64,000 nt of DNA from JALZKA01 sp963725035 (GTDB lineage: Bacteria > Actinomycetota > Thermoleophilia > Solirubrobacterales > 70-9): assembly GCA_963725035.1 (NCBI GenBank), contig CAVRWX010000010.1, forward strand, positions 124,001 through 188,000, read 5' to 3'. Position 1 is the stretch's first letter. Each line of letters opens with the position of its first letter. Shown piece after piece: positions 26,779-35,948 of the stretch. Position numbers and translations under genes: made by a program. Below the pieces are notes generated by a model that did no database searches, was not told the origin of the DNA, and saw only the letters and a program-made list of their open reading frames with translations.

Positions 26779-27219
26779 ATGAGGTGGTTGGTCTTGGCGG
26801 GATCGGTTCTCTTCGCCTATCTGGCGCTGATTCCCGGCGGCCTCGTGATCGCCACGCTCGACCCAGCGTGCGCGGGTCCCGATTGCGATCAGCCTCTGGC
26901 GGAGGACATCCTCCTGGGTGCCCTCTACGTGCTCTCCTTCGTGAGCGTCGTCGCCTGCTCGGCCACGATGGCCTTCTACTTCTTCCGCACGACCGTCCGT
27001 GGAGAGCTCCTCATCCGCCGCGCGCTCGTGTTCGCGGTCGCCGTCGCCGGCGCGACCCTGCTCGCGCAGTTCGCGCTGGCGTTCCCCTTCGCCGCGCTCT
27101 TCACCGTCGCGGTCGGCGGCGTCGTCTACGGGACGCTTCGTCACATGAACGCGCCCAAGCCCGTCGCGCACGACCCGTCATCGAACGGGCACGGCAAGCT
27201 GAACGGCCATCCGGGCTAA
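26779..27219 (+). CDS. Small integral membrane protein of unknown function (146 aa)
   Basis: I chose the ATG at 26779, where the hydrophobic N-terminus (MRWLVLAGSVLFAYLALIPG) begins; a longer frame adds antisense residues. Four membrane helices are visible, at about 3-25, 46-70, 80-100 and 105-120, followed by a short polar Asn/His/Gly-rich tail. A short extracytoplasmic loop contains two close cysteines. No family is recognised. Confidence 0.6.
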   Translation: MRWLVLAGSVLFAYLALIPGGLVIATLDPACAGPDCDQPLAEDILLGALYVLSFVSVVACSATMAFYFFRTTVRGELLIRRALVFAVAVAGATLLAQFALAFPFAALFTVAVGGVVYGTLRHMNAPKPVAHDPSSNGHGKLNGHPG

Positions 27220-27226
27220 CCACGCT

Positions 27227-27271
27227 GAACGTCCGTGAGCTACCCGCTATAGGGGTAGCTGAAGGACGTTC
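27227..27271. terminator. Bidirectional terminator-like stem-loop
   Basis: Outer arms GAACGTCC and GGACGTTC and inner arms AGCTACCC and GGGTAGCT pair perfectly around loop GCTATAG, with a 3-base internal bulge on each side. It lies in the gap of about 60 bases between the convergent membrane-protein gene and the PBP gene, ending 9 bases before the PBP stop codon. Confidence 0.7.
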
Positions 27272-27279
27272 GATGGCTG

Positions 27280-29436
27280 TTAGCCGCCGATGCCTCCGCC
27301 GCCGAGGCCGCCTCCGCCTCCGGGGTTGCCACCGCCGGGGTTGCCTCCGCCGTTGCCCGGGTTGGCGGGCGGCCTGTCCCCGCCGGCGTCATCGCCTGGG
27401 ACGTCCTGGTCGCCGGTGCCGGGGTTGTAGAGGTCGTCGTCGAAGCCGTCGCCGTCGGCGTCTTCGATGTCGGTTGTGTCGTCCGTTGTCGAATCCGTGT
27501 CGCCGTCGAGGTCGCTGCTGCTGCTGCTGCCGGCGTAGCCGCTCGGAGGAGGACGAGAGCTCAGCCGGGTCTTTCGGCTCTGGGAAGTCGTCGCAGGGCT
27601 CGGTGGCGGCGACCGTCATGTAGTCGTTCCAGATCGGGGCGGCGAGGTCGGCGCCGTAGCCCGGCATCGGCGTGCGGATGTCGGGGTTGCCCATCCAGAC
27701 CGCGGTCGAGACGTGCGGGGTGTAGCCGACGAACCACACGTCCGACTGGTACTCGGTGGTTCCGGTCTTGCCCGACGCGGGGCAGCCGATGCCCTGGCCC
27801 GCCGCGGTGCCGTACTCGAGCGCGCCCTTCATCACGTCGGCGACCGTGTAGGCAATCCCGTCCGAGAACGCCCGCTTGCCCGTGCTCGGGTCGAGCTCGT
27901 CGACGTCGCCGTTCGGGAACTCGACGCGGTTGATCGCCGTGGGATCGTGGTGGACGCCGCCGTTGGCGAACGTGGCGTAGGCGTTCGACATCTCGAGCAC
28001 CGAGACGTCGGCCGTGCCCAGCACCTCTGAAACGAAGTCTCCCGTCGGCGAGGTGATGCCCATCTTGTGCGCGGTGTCGTTCATTGCCTCAGGCGTCACG
28101 TCCATCACGAGCTGGGCGAAGACGGTGTTGATCGAGTTCGCGGTAGCGCTGCGAAGGGTCATCGACTTGCTGCCGCCGCCCGAGACCGTCCACGGAGGAC
28201 ACCCGAGGCAGGGGTTGATCGTGATCGTGCCCGGAGCCGCATAGGTCGTCGTGTCAGGGTCCATCCCCTGCTCGACTGCAGCGGCGAGCGCAAAGGGCTT
28301 GTACGCGGAGCCGGGCTGGCGCTTGCCCTGCGCGGCAAGGTTGAACTTGCTGTCGTCGTAGTTCGTCGAGGAGGCCATCGCCTTGATCTCGCCGGTATCC
28401 ACGTCCGTGGAAACGAGGGCTGCAGCGGCACCCTCCGGCACGTAGTTGGCCGCGATCGCGCCTTCGGCCGTGTCCTGCAGGTTCGGCACGAGCGTGGTGT
28501 AAACCTCGAGGCCGCCGACGCGCGCCGTGTTGGTCCCGTAGCGCTCGATCAGCTCCTGCTGGACGTAGTCGAAGAAGTAGCGGTAGCGGAACTGCTCGTA
28601 CTTGTAGCCGCGCTGGAGCCCGAGGCCGGAGCGCGACCACTTCCGGTGCTCTGCCTCGGAGATATAGCCCTGCTCGAGCATCGCGTCGAGCACGAGGTCC
28701 CGGCGCTTGATGGCCACGTCCGGGCTGATGAACGGGTTGTACTGCGAGGGCGCCTGGGGAAGTCCGGCAAGAAGTGCCGCCTCGCCGACGTTGATGTCCT
28801 CGATCTCCTTGTTGAAGTAGATCGAGGCCGCCGCCTTGACCCCCACCGCCGTGTCACCCGAGTTGGTGCCGTAGGTGGCGGTGTTGAGGTACTTCTCGAG
28901 GATCTCGTCCTTCGTGTAGTCCTCCTCGAACTCCATCGACCACTTCGCCTCGGTCAGCTTGCGCTCGAACGTGTCCTCGGGCTTCTTGATGTAGAGGTTG
29001 CGGACGAGCTGCTGAGTGATCGTCGATGCGCCCTGCTCGATCTCGCCGGCCTCGACGTTCTGGACCGTCGCGCGGATGATCGCCGAGAAATCGACGCCGT
29101 CGTGCTCGTAGAAGTTCTCGTCCTCGATCGCGATCGTCGCGTTCTGGAGGTTCTTCGGGATCGCCCTGAGGCCGACCGGCTCGCGGATGATGCTCAGCGT
29201 CGATGTAGCCCAAGCCGGGATCCATCGGCGGCGTAGACGATTGAGTTCGCGCCCTGCTCGCCCACGATTTTCTGGTTCTCGATCGGGTCCACGTCACTCC
29301 ACATGTCGTAGACCCAGCCCGCAGCAGCGCCCGCCGCAATGCCGATCACCACGAGGACAAGGCCGAGTCCCAGCAGGATCTTCTTGACAGGGGAGCCGCT
29401 CGAGCGCTGATGGCGCTTTCGTGCTCGTGAAGACAT
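27280..29436 (-). CDS. Bifunctional class A penicillin-binding protein (PBP1), three frameshifts
   Basis: Peptidoglycan glycosyltransferase plus transpeptidase. The N-terminal frame (29436 to about 29205) has a short cytoplasmic part and one membrane anchor. Two extra bases around 29200-29212 restore GYIDAE and then IIREP, leading into the GT51 domain (EDENFYEHDGVDF, GASTITQQLVRNLY). The transpeptidase domain has SAYK, SIN and SGKTGT motifs. A third extra base near 27550, beside a CAG-type microsatellite, restores a Ser, Asp and Gly-rich tail ending at the TAA at 27280. The gene as written would be broken in three places. Confidence 0.9.
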
Positions 29437-29507
29437 AGCTAGCTAGTGAAAAAGGGTAACGAGGCGATCCCGTGCGCGGATCACCTTGCAATAACGCCGT
29501 CTGAGCG

Positions 29508-30326
29508 CTATTCGTCGCCTGTCTCGAGCACTCCTGCACTGAACAGGAGTTGGTGGGCACGCTCACGCAGCGCCGCCTCCTCGCCCGAGACCGATGTGCG
29601 GGCGCTGCCGTGCGGGCCGTGGACGACGAGCCGGACGCCCTCGGGCGTGATCTCGGCGGTCTCGATATCGGACGCCTCGAGCGGGGCAAGCGCCGCCCGC
29701 GCCTTGTCGATGTCGCCGTCGCGGGGAAGCCAGACCGAGCAGGCGACCGGCGCGTTCTGGTCACCGGTCGAGCGGTTGAAGACGGTGTTGGTGACGACCT
29801 TCTCGTTCGGGACGATCATCAGGCGGCCGTCGCCCGTGTCGATGTAGGTGTAGGAGAGCGTGAGGTCGTCGACCCGGCCGGTCTCGTCATCCAGCGTGAT
29901 CGTGTCGCCGATCCGGATCGGCTGCGTGACCGCCAGCAGGATCCCGGCCAGCGGGTTCGCCAGCACCTGCCGCGCAGCGAGGCCGAGCACGATGCCGAGC
30001 ACGGCGCTCGAGGCCAAAAGGCCAGTCGCCAGCTTCTCGAGCTTCGTGAACTGGCTGAGCGCGAGGCCGATGCCGATGACGACGATCGTCACGAAGATGA
30101 GCCTGCGAACGACGCGAAGCCGGGTGGCGGCCGCGCGCGAAACGCCCACGTCCGTCACCTGCCCGGCGAGGCGCCCGCCGCGCGCCAGCACGATCCGGTC
30201 GACGAGGTACGCGATCACGATCGACACCGCAACCGTGATTACGGCGCCAAGGAGATCGCTGTCTGTTTCGATGAAGGTCCCGACCACGTGTTCAATGATT
30301 ACCGGGTCCGAAATCGATCCTGCCAA
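29508..30326 (-). CDS. Small-conductance mechanosensitive channel (MscS family)
   Basis: A 272-residue channel with three membrane helices (about 25-45, 70-92, 98-125). The pore-lining TM3 and following helix read LGIVLGLAARQVLANPLAGI, and the MscS beta domain follows (IGDTITLDDETGRVDDLTL, IVPNEKVVTN). A C-terminal alpha/beta domain completes it. The length is close to E. coli MscS (286). It is expected to release solutes on osmotic down-shock. The HAD gene starts 13 bases away in the opposite direction. Confidence 0.92.
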   Translation of the reverse strand: MAGSISDPVIIEHVVGTFIETDSDLLGAVITVAVSIVIAYLVDRIVLARGGRLAGQVTDVGVSRAAATRLRVVRRLIFVTIVVIGIGLALSQFTKLEKLATGLLASSAVLGIVLGLAARQVLANPLAGILLAVTQPIRIGDTITLDDETGRVDDLTLSYTYIDTGDGRLMIVPNEKVVTNTVFNRSTGDQNAPVACSVWLPRDGDIDKARAALAPLEASDIETAEITPEGVRLVVHGPHGSARTSVSGEEAALRERAHQLLFSAGVLETGDE

Positions 30327-30339
30327 GCTAGCTCCGCGA

Positions 30340-30990
30340 ATGACCGCCTCACCATCACAACCGACCCGCGCCGTGCTCTTCGACGCGCTCGGAACGCTCG
30401 TGGATCTCGAGCCTCCGTGGGTCCCTCTCGCGTCCGTTCTGGAGATGGACGAAGCCGAGGTTGCAACCGCCGTGAGGGCCGAGATGGACTACTTCAAGGA
30501 GCACTCGCACGAGGGCAAGGACGCAGCCTCGCTCGACGCTCTTCGCACCCGCTGCGCCGACATTCTCTCCTGGGAGCTCGACCGCGAGGTGCCGCTGAAG
30601 ACGATGATGGACGCCTTCGTGTTTTACGCCTTCGACGACGCGCGCCCAGCCCTCGACGAACTCCGCAAGGCCGGCCTGCGGCTCGTCTGCGTCTCGAACT
30701 GGGACGTCTCCTTGCCCGAGGTGCTGGAGCGCTGCGGACTCGACAAAGCGCTCGACGGCGTCGTGACTTCGGCCGAAGCCGGCGTGCGGAAGCCTGACCC
30801 GGCGATCTTCACGGCCGCACTGAACCTGGCGGGCTGCGGGCCAGACGAGGCGCTCCACGTCGGCGACACCGTCGCCGAGGACATCGCCGGGGCGGGCGCC
30901 GCAGGCATTCGCGCGCTCCACATCGACCGGGCGGGCGGTGGCGATATCTCCTCGCTGGCCGAGGTCGCCCGAGCGGTGAGAAGTGGCTGA
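30340..30990 (+). CDS. HAD-superfamily hydrolase
   Basis: A 216-residue HAD phosphatase-like protein. Motif I is LFDALGTLVD: the second catalytic Asp of the usual DxDxT is Ala here (D-A-L-G-T), so the acid/base residue is lost, as in dehalogenase-type members. Motif II is VSNWDVS, motif III has Lys in GVRKPDPAIF, and motif IV is HVGDTVAEDIAGA. A haloacid-dehalogenase-like or REG-2-like protein is possible. Its stop overlaps the GTG of the next gene by 8 bases. Confidence 0.85.
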   Translation: MTASPSQPTRAVLFDALGTLVDLEPPWVPLASVLEMDEAEVATAVRAEMDYFKEHSHEGKDAASLDALRTRCADILSWELDREVPLKTMMDAFVFYAFDDARPALDELRKAGLRLVCVSNWDVSLPEVLERCGLDKALDGVVTSAEAGVRKPDPAIFTAALNLAGCGPDEALHVGDTVAEDIAGAGAAGIRALHIDRAGGGDISSLAEVARAVRSG

Positions 30991-31745
30991 ATTCGGCTCG
31001 TTCGGACCGTCCGCCCGACGAGTCCGCTCCTCCTCCGCGTTTCGTTCCGGCCCCGGAGCACTCGAAGGGATTCGACAAGCGGAAGCCGTGGGCGCAGCTT
31101 CAGCCCATCGACGCGCTGATCGGCTTCCTGATCATCTTCCTCGGACTGGCGCTGGCGGGAGGGATCGTCCTGGGCCTGATCGAGCAGGAGCCCGACGCCA
31201 CCCTGGCCGCGCTCATCCCGCAAGGGCTCCTTTTCATCGGCGTTCCGATCCTGGTCGCCTCGCGGCGGGTGGACGCACGCCCGTGGCGGCTGGTGGGCTA
31301 CGTCCCGTTCAAGGCCAGGGACCTCTGGCTGGTCGCCGCCGCGATGGGCGCGCAGATCGCGGTCACCGTCATCTTCACCGCTCTCTTCTTCACGCCCGAG
31401 CAGGACACGCTGGTCGAGGACGTCGAGTTCAACGAGACCACGCTCACCGCCATCGCAACCGTCTTCTTGATCTGCATCGCGGCGCCGATCACCGAGGAGA
31501 CCCTCTTCCGCGGCCTGTTCTTCGGCGCGCTTCGCAGCCGCACTCCGTTCTGGGTCGCTGCGGCCGCGTCCGGCCTGCTCTTCGGCTCGGTGCACCTCCC
31601 CTCGGGGGACCTCGCCGTGGCGGGCCTGCTCTCTTTCCTCGGCGTGATCCTGGCGTGGCTCTATGAGCGCACACGATCGCTCGGGCCGCCGATCGTCCTG
31701 CACATGGTGAACAATTCGATCGCGATCATCCCGCTGCTGAGTTAG
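30983..31745 (+). CDS. CPBP (CAAX-type) intramembrane metalloprotease, +1 frameshift near the start
   Basis: The GTG at 30983 overlaps the HAD stop. After 6 or 7 codons the frame changes at about 31001. From there a continuous protein runs to the TAG at 31745: a proline-rich cytoplasmic start, then about six membrane helices. The Abi/CPBP motifs are present: EETLFRG (Glu-Glu and Arg), FGSVHLP (first His) and HMVNNS (second His). These integral proteases act in the cytoplasmic membrane; the substrate is unknown. Confidence 0.85.
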
Positions 31746-31792
31746 TGACAAATCAACTTGAGACAACTACGCGAGGTGGCACAATTGCGGGC

Positions 31793-32776
31793 ATGAAGCG
31801 TGTCCTTCTTCCCCTCGCTGCCCTAGCCCTGCTCGTCCCTGGCTCCGCCTCGGCCCAAGATCTGGCCCAGGACCAGCTTCTTCAGGGCGCTCCGAAGGAC
31901 GCGAAGGTCCGCATCGCGCTCAAGAACGTGAACGGCAGCAAGGTGCACGTCGGCAGCAGGGTCCTCGGCGTCGGCTACGTCCGCCCGTTCGTGCCGAACC
32001 AGGAGGTGCGGGTGTGGGTCTCCAAGGCCAACAACGAGGTCGCCGCCAAGCACCAGCCGATCCGGCGTGTGAAGGGCAAGAACCAGGGCCGCTTCAAGAT
32101 CCGCTCGCCCCGCCTGATCGAGGACGGCTCCTACCGGATCCGCGCCAAGAAGGATGCCTCGCCGAACCAGGAGGGCTTCTCGAAGCAGTCGCGGGCGGTC
32201 GGCATCTCCTACCCGGACCTTGATCCGGGGATGCAGAACAACGACGTGAACCTCTTCAACGACCTCCTGGACAAGCAGGCCTACTTCACCTCGAACGGCT
32301 CGAGCTACGGCTCGGCGACTGGGCGCGCCGTCCTCGCATACCGCAAGGTGAACGGAATGTCTCGCACGACCAACGCCACACCGGCGATCTTCCGCACGCT
32401 TGCGAACGGCGGCGGCAGCTTCAAGCTCAAGTACCCGGGCGCCGGCAAGCACGTCGAGGCCGACCTCTCGCGCCAGGTGATGGTCCTCGCAGACAACGGC
32501 AAGCCGAAGCACATCTTCCACATCTCCTCGGGAACGGCGGCGACGCCGACGATCAGGGGCCACCACACCTTCTTCCGCAAGCAGTACGGGACGAACGCGA
32601 GCGGCATGGTCCACTCCGTCTACTTCGGGCCGACGAACCGCGGCTACGCGACGCACGGGTACAAGTCAGTGCCGAACTACCCGGCAAGCCACGGGTGCCT
32701 GCGCAACCCGATCCCGAACTCGCTCTTCATCTACAACTGGATCAACCTCGGCGAGTCCATCTACGTCTACTCGTGA
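31793..32776 (+). CDS. L,D-transpeptidase (YkuD), secreted
   Basis: A 327-residue exported enzyme that forms or remodels 3-3 peptidoglycan cross-links. I chose the ATG at 31793 because a signal peptide (RVLLPLAALALLVPGSASA) starts there. A beta-rich domain and a peptidoglycan-binding-like helical region (NDVNLFNDLLDKQAYF, GRAVLAYRKVNGMSRT) precede the YkuD domain. The catalytic motif is HGYKSVPNYPASHGCLR, with Cys302. The catalytic domain is at the C-terminus. Confidence 0.92.
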   Translation: MKRVLLPLAALALLVPGSASAQDLAQDQLLQGAPKDAKVRIALKNVNGSKVHVGSRVLGVGYVRPFVPNQEVRVWVSKANNEVAAKHQPIRRVKGKNQGRFKIRSPRLIEDGSYRIRAKKDASPNQEGFSKQSRAVGISYPDLDPGMQNNDVNLFNDLLDKQAYFTSNGSSYGSATGRAVLAYRKVNGMSRTTNATPAIFRTLANGGGSFKLKYPGAGKHVEADLSRQVMVLADNGKPKHIFHISSGTAATPTIRGHHTFFRKQYGTNASGMVHSVYFGPTNRGYATHGYKSVPNYPASHGCLRNPIPNSLFIYNWINLGESIYVYS

Positions 32777-32783
32777 GCCGTCG

Positions 32784-33350
32784 TTGAGCTCTGATCAGGA
32801 CGGCGCCCGCGAGACGCTCGTGGCCGAGCTGCGCGAGCACGCCCTGATCCTGGGCGAGGTGACGCTCTCGAGCGGGCAGACCGCTCAGTACTACGTGGAC
32901 GCGCGCCGGGCGATCATGCGGCCGGCCGGCTTCCGCGCCGCGGGCGAGCTGATCGCGGCGGCGGCCACCGAGGCGGGCGCCGTGGCCGTAGGCGGTCCGG
33001 TTATGGCCGCAATCCCGCTGGCCTGCGCCGCCATCGCCGTGCCTGGCGGCGACGATCTGGTCGGGTTCTTCGTCCGCAAGGAGCGAAAGCAGCACGGGCT
33101 CCAGCGCTGGGTCGAAGGTCCGGTGGAAGAAGGCGCGAAGGTGCTCGTGGTCGAGGACACCGTGACCACGGGCGGCTCGACGGTGTCGGCGATCGAGCGC
33201 ATCCGCGAGGAGGGCCTCGACATCGTCGCCACCCTCTGCGTGGTCGATCGCCTGGCGGGCGGAGGCGACGCGATCGCCGCCGCGGCCGACGCGCCCTTCC
33301 AGGCGCTCACGACGATCGACGACGTCTACCCGGACCGCCCCGACCGCTGA
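32784..33350 (+). CDS. pyrE: Orotate phosphoribosyltransferase
   Basis: A 188-residue PRTase converting orotate and PRPP to OMP in pyrimidine synthesis. It starts with TTG, 7 bases after the transpeptidase stop. The PRPP-binding motif VVEDTVTTGGS is at 122-132. The early LSSGQTAQYYVDARRA motif and FFVRKERKQHG dimer loop are typical of PyrE. No other pyr genes are adjacent. Confidence 0.92.
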   Translation: MSSDQDGARETLVAELREHALILGEVTLSSGQTAQYYVDARRAIMRPAGFRAAGELIAAAATEAGAVAVGGPVMAAIPLACAAIAVPGGDDLVGFFVRKERKQHGLQRWVEGPVEEGAKVLVVEDTVTTGGSTVSAIERIREEGLDIVATLCVVDRLAGGGDAIAAAADAPFQALTTIDDVYPDRPDR

Positions 33351-33394
33351 GCCGCACACCGAAAGGCATCAGCGCGGTATCCGGGCTGTGTCGA

Positions 33395-33982
33395 CTAGTG
33401 CGGCGGGCGGGTGCGGAGCGTGCGGATCGCCTCCTGCGCCTGCTTCGACTCGGCGCCGGTGTTTCGATCGGCGTTCTCGGCGATGACCGCGGTCACGACC
33501 GCGACGCCCTTTCGCTCCAGCACGATGACGCTCACGCGCTGCGGCACGCCCGACTTCTTGGCGACCCCTTTCGCCTCGACGATCGCACCCTCGTACTCGT
33601 GCTTGAACGGCTTCGCCTTGCCGGGGTCGAGCGGCTTCTTGTAACCGGGAAGGAGCTTCGCGGTCTGGGTCGCGAACGCCTTCGGGTCGCCGCCCAGCGC
33701 GTCATCGGTCCGGTCGATCGTAATCGCCGCCGAGACCAGCTCGTCAGGCGCAGTCAGGGTCGTCACCGTTCCCCGCTCCTTGGCGCTCCAGCCCGGCGGC
33801 CGGCCGAACGCCACGCCCGCGCCGGCGTTGACGAACTCCTCGTAGCCGCGCTTGAGCTGCGGCAGCTTGTCGACCGTCTCCTTCTTGCGCTCGACCGGCT
33901 TCGGCTCCGGCTCGTCCTTGGAGCCGCAGCCGCCGGCCAGAAGACCGACGACGACGACTGTTAGTAGCGCGCGAAGACGCAT
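33395..33982 (-). CDS. Lipoprotein of unknown function (195 aa)
   Basis: A lipobox (LLAGGC, Cys19) predicts a lipid-anchored extracytoplasmic protein. A short charged linker (KDEPEPKPVERKKE) follows, then a domain of about 150 residues with alternating strands and helices (PPGWSAKERGTVTTLTAP, AITIDRTDD). It may be a LpqN/PsbP-like ligand-binding fold, but I cannot confirm this. It is convergent with pyrE and lies just downstream of the cupin gene on the same strand. Confidence 0.65.
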   Translation of the reverse strand: MRLRALLTVVVVGLLAGGCGSKDEPEPKPVERKKETVDKLPQLKRGYEEFVNAGAGVAFGRPPGWSAKERGTVTTLTAPDELVSAAITIDRTDDALGGDPKAFATQTAKLLPGYKKPLDPGKAKPFKHEYEGAIVEAKGVAKKSGVPQRVSVIVLERKGVAVVTAVIAENADRNTGAESKQAQEAIRTLRTRPPH

Positions 33983-34003
33983 GCGCGGCGGTGGGATCCG
34001 GCT

Positions 34004-34480
34004 TTACTCCTCGAAGCTCGTCAGGTCCTGCGCTTCGATCCCGTTCGCCTCGCAATAGGACTCGTAGCGGTCGAGCGAGGTTTTCCAGTTCTCGCGGGCG
34101 ATGATGCTGCCGTCGTCGTCGAGGAACAGGAGCTCGCCAACGATGACGAAGAACACCTCGGCGTTCTCGTCGCCGCAGCTGTATGGCGTGTGCGAGGACG
34201 CCGCGACCTCATACACCGTGTCGCCGGCCTCGGAGACCCAGTCGTGCTCTTTGTAGCCCCAGGCGCCCTTCATCGTGTGTCCGATCACGATTCCGGTGTG
34301 GAGGTGCGTCGGAAGCTCGATGCCCGGAGGGAATCGCATCGCGACCACGATCTCGCCGTGGATCGGGTCGATCTTGAAGTACTTCAGCTCGACCTCGTCG
34401 CTATAGGGCGTAAACGGCACCCAAGGCAGCGAATCCCCCTTCACGTTCGACACCACGATGTTCTTCGTAGCGGTGGTCAT
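34004..34480 (-). CDS. Cupin-domain protein (acetylacetone/DHAP dioxygenase-like)
   Basis: A 158-residue single-domain cupin. Metal-binding histidines appear in LPTHLHTGIVIGH (His-x-His plus a downstream His), and the second cupin motif surrounds YSCGDENAEVFFVIVG. The overall pattern resembles 2,4'-dihydroxyacetophenone dioxygenase or ChrR-like cupins with a mononuclear metal site. The substrate is unknown. The right side of the gene borders the lower-GC segment that ends at tRNA-Arg. Confidence 0.75.
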   Translation of the reverse strand: MTTATKNIVVSNVKGDSLPWVPFTPYSDEVELKYFKIDPIHGEIVVAMRFPPGIELPTHLHTGIVIGHTMKGAWGYKEHDWVSEAGDTVYEVAASSHTPYSCGDENAEVFFVIVGELLFLDDDGSIIARENWKTSLDRYESYCEANGIEAQDLTSFEE

Positions 34481-34570
34481 CCATGTCCCCTTTCGTCGAT
34501 CGCGCCTTTCGGCAGGCTGTACGGCACAGTAACGCCAGTTGCTCGCCGACAGACGGGAGGCTCAATACTG

Positions 34571-34580
34571 CCCGACCAGG
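34571..34580. repeat. 10-bp direct repeat, distal copy (possible att remnant)
   Basis: CCCGACCAGG here is identical to 35832-35841 inside the 3' end of tRNA-Arg. The two copies bracket the lower-GC FAD-protein gene. TTCGAA follows both copies at slightly different spacing. No integrase is present, so this is only a possible old integration boundary. Confidence 0.45.
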
Positions 34581-34606
34581 CCGCAGTTCGAATCCGGTTT
34601 TGGGAG

Positions 34607-35797
34607 TCAGTTGCCTGGATTCCAAGCCAGTCGGCGGTCCAACATCTTGAGGCTTTTGGACAAGTCGGTCGTGTCATAAACACGGACGCGATCGCTGGGC
34701 CAGGCAGCATTATCGGGCTCGCCTGTGTTGAGTTCGTAGTACTCGCAGTGGCCTCGTGAAAGCGTGGCCCCACCGTGCAGGAGGCCAACCTGTATGAGAC
34801 GAGCCAGCATCTCCTCTGCCAGAAGCCGCTGGTCCTCGGTATCCCGTCTTGTCACCGTCCCGGCGGCGACGTTCCCGTTGACAAAGTGGGTCGTCCCCTC
34901 GGCCCGTACCGAGATGGCCAACACCATGCGGTCATCTACCCCGGCCCATTGGCCGACATCGCTCACCAGAGCCATCAGCGGGTCCCCATTGACCAATAGG
35001 ACCGAGAACGGGATTCGCTTCCGGCCGGCGACCTCGAGCAGGACATGCTCACTCAGCACTCGACCCCCAGCCCCGGAATCGGCGTCATTCTGCGTCCCGC
35101 GAACCGTGAGGGCTTGATTTCTGCTCAGATGAACGACGTCGGCCTCGATCACATCGTCTCCAACGTGGCAGCGAACCGCATCGTTCGTCAGTTCCAAGGA
35201 CGAAATCTCGACACCGAGCCGGAGACTGCCGCCAAGATCTCGGAGGCGCGCCGACAGCGTCTCCGTCAACTCGAAGCACCCGCCCCTCGGATAGCGGTAG
35301 GCGCGGGTTCCGCCAAGCGTCAAGGTCCGAATCGATGTCAAGATGGACAGCAAGCGCCAGCTGAACGCCCGGTTCCGGCGAATGCCGCCCAAGCCGTACA
35401 GTGCCCGGTTCCTGATCGAGTTGGGGCTGGTTACGAGGATCTTCGGTTGGACGTTCATGACGGGAAGCTCAACTCCCAGGTCATTCAGGAGGCGATACGC
35501 AGCCGGCACGTTCCCGATGTAGTGGCAGCCAACCTCCAAGTTGTCCACACCGAAGAGATCGCGCACGTACCAGGCGCCACCGATCTCGTTTCGCCGTTCG
35601 ACCAAGAGGACGCTGTCTCCCCGCTGCGCGATCCTGCAGGCCAAAGCAAGGTTGTGCGGGCTCGCGCCGACTACGACGTGCAAGCCGTCATCGTCCCGCG
35701 TGCGACGTACGGTGTTCTTTGCGGCCACAGTCCCCGTTACCGGTGGCCCATTTTCCCCTGGACTTGCGGCCATTTGGGTGCACTCTACTGCTGACAA
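34607..35797 (-). CDS. FAD/NAD(P)-binding oxidoreductase (amine-oxidase/phytoene-desaturase-like), atypical composition
   Basis: A 396-residue flavoprotein. The dinucleotide-binding fold is near residue 41 (VVVGASPHNLALACRIAQRG, then VLLVERR), with a modified glycine motif. YRYPRGGCFELTETLSARL matches the PxGG substrate/FAD element of amine-oxidase or desaturase families, and GVEISSLEL follows. The base composition is visibly less G/C-rich than its neighbours. The gene sits between a tRNA-Arg 3' end and a direct repeat of part of that tRNA, suggesting horizontal acquisition. An internal start at 35773 is possible. The substrate is unknown. Confidence 0.7.
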   Translation of the reverse strand: MSAVECTQMAASPGENGPPVTGTVAAKNTVRRTRDDDGLHVVVGASPHNLALACRIAQRGDSVLLVERRNEIGGAWYVRDLFGVDNLEVGCHYIGNVPAAYRLLNDLGVELPVMNVQPKILVTSPNSIRNRALYGLGGIRRNRAFSWRLLSILTSIRTLTLGGTRAYRYPRGGCFELTETLSARLRDLGGSLRLGVEISSLELTNDAVRCHVGDDVIEADVVHLSRNQALTVRGTQNDADSGAGGRVLSEHVLLEVAGRKRIPFSVLLVNGDPLMALVSDVGQWAGVDDRMVLAISVRAEGTTHFVNGNVAAGTVTRRDTEDQRLLAEEMLARLIQVGLLHGGATLSRGHCEYYELNTGEPDNAAWPSDRVRVYDTTDLSKSLKMLDRRLAWNPGN

Positions 35798-35829
35798 GCG
35801 GGGGTGCCGGCGCTCCTCGATACAGGCAC

Positions 35830-35902
35830 GCCCCGACCAGGATTCGAACCTGGGGCCTACTCCTTAGGAGGGAGTCGCTCTGTCCAGCTGAGCTATCGGG
35901 GC
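35830..35902 (-). tRNA. tRNA-Arg (anticodon CCT)
   Basis: A 73-base cloverleaf with acceptor arms GCCCCGA/TCGGGGC, D arm GCTC/GAGC, anticodon stem ACTCC/GGAGT with loop CTCCTAA (anticodon CCT, decoding AGG), a 5-base variable loop and T arm CCAGG/CCTGG with loop TTCGAAT. The CCA is not encoded. The 3' end faces the atypical FAD-protein gene and part of it is repeated at 34571-34580. Confidence 0.97.
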
Positions 35903-35948
35903 CTCCGGCCAGATTACGGCCCGGGACGGCTCCACACGCCCAGGTGCG

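Noticed and set aside
27523..27539. GCT/CAG-type microsatellite in the PBP tail as a phase-variation switch
   Set aside because: The repeat is a multiple of three and encodes serines in the restored frame; the frame break is next to it and fits the window-wide extra-base pattern better than slippage control.
34587..34596. GTTCGAATCC as the T-loop of a second tRNA
   Set aside because: No acceptor, D or anticodon stems can be formed around it; it is considered only as part of the possible att remnant.
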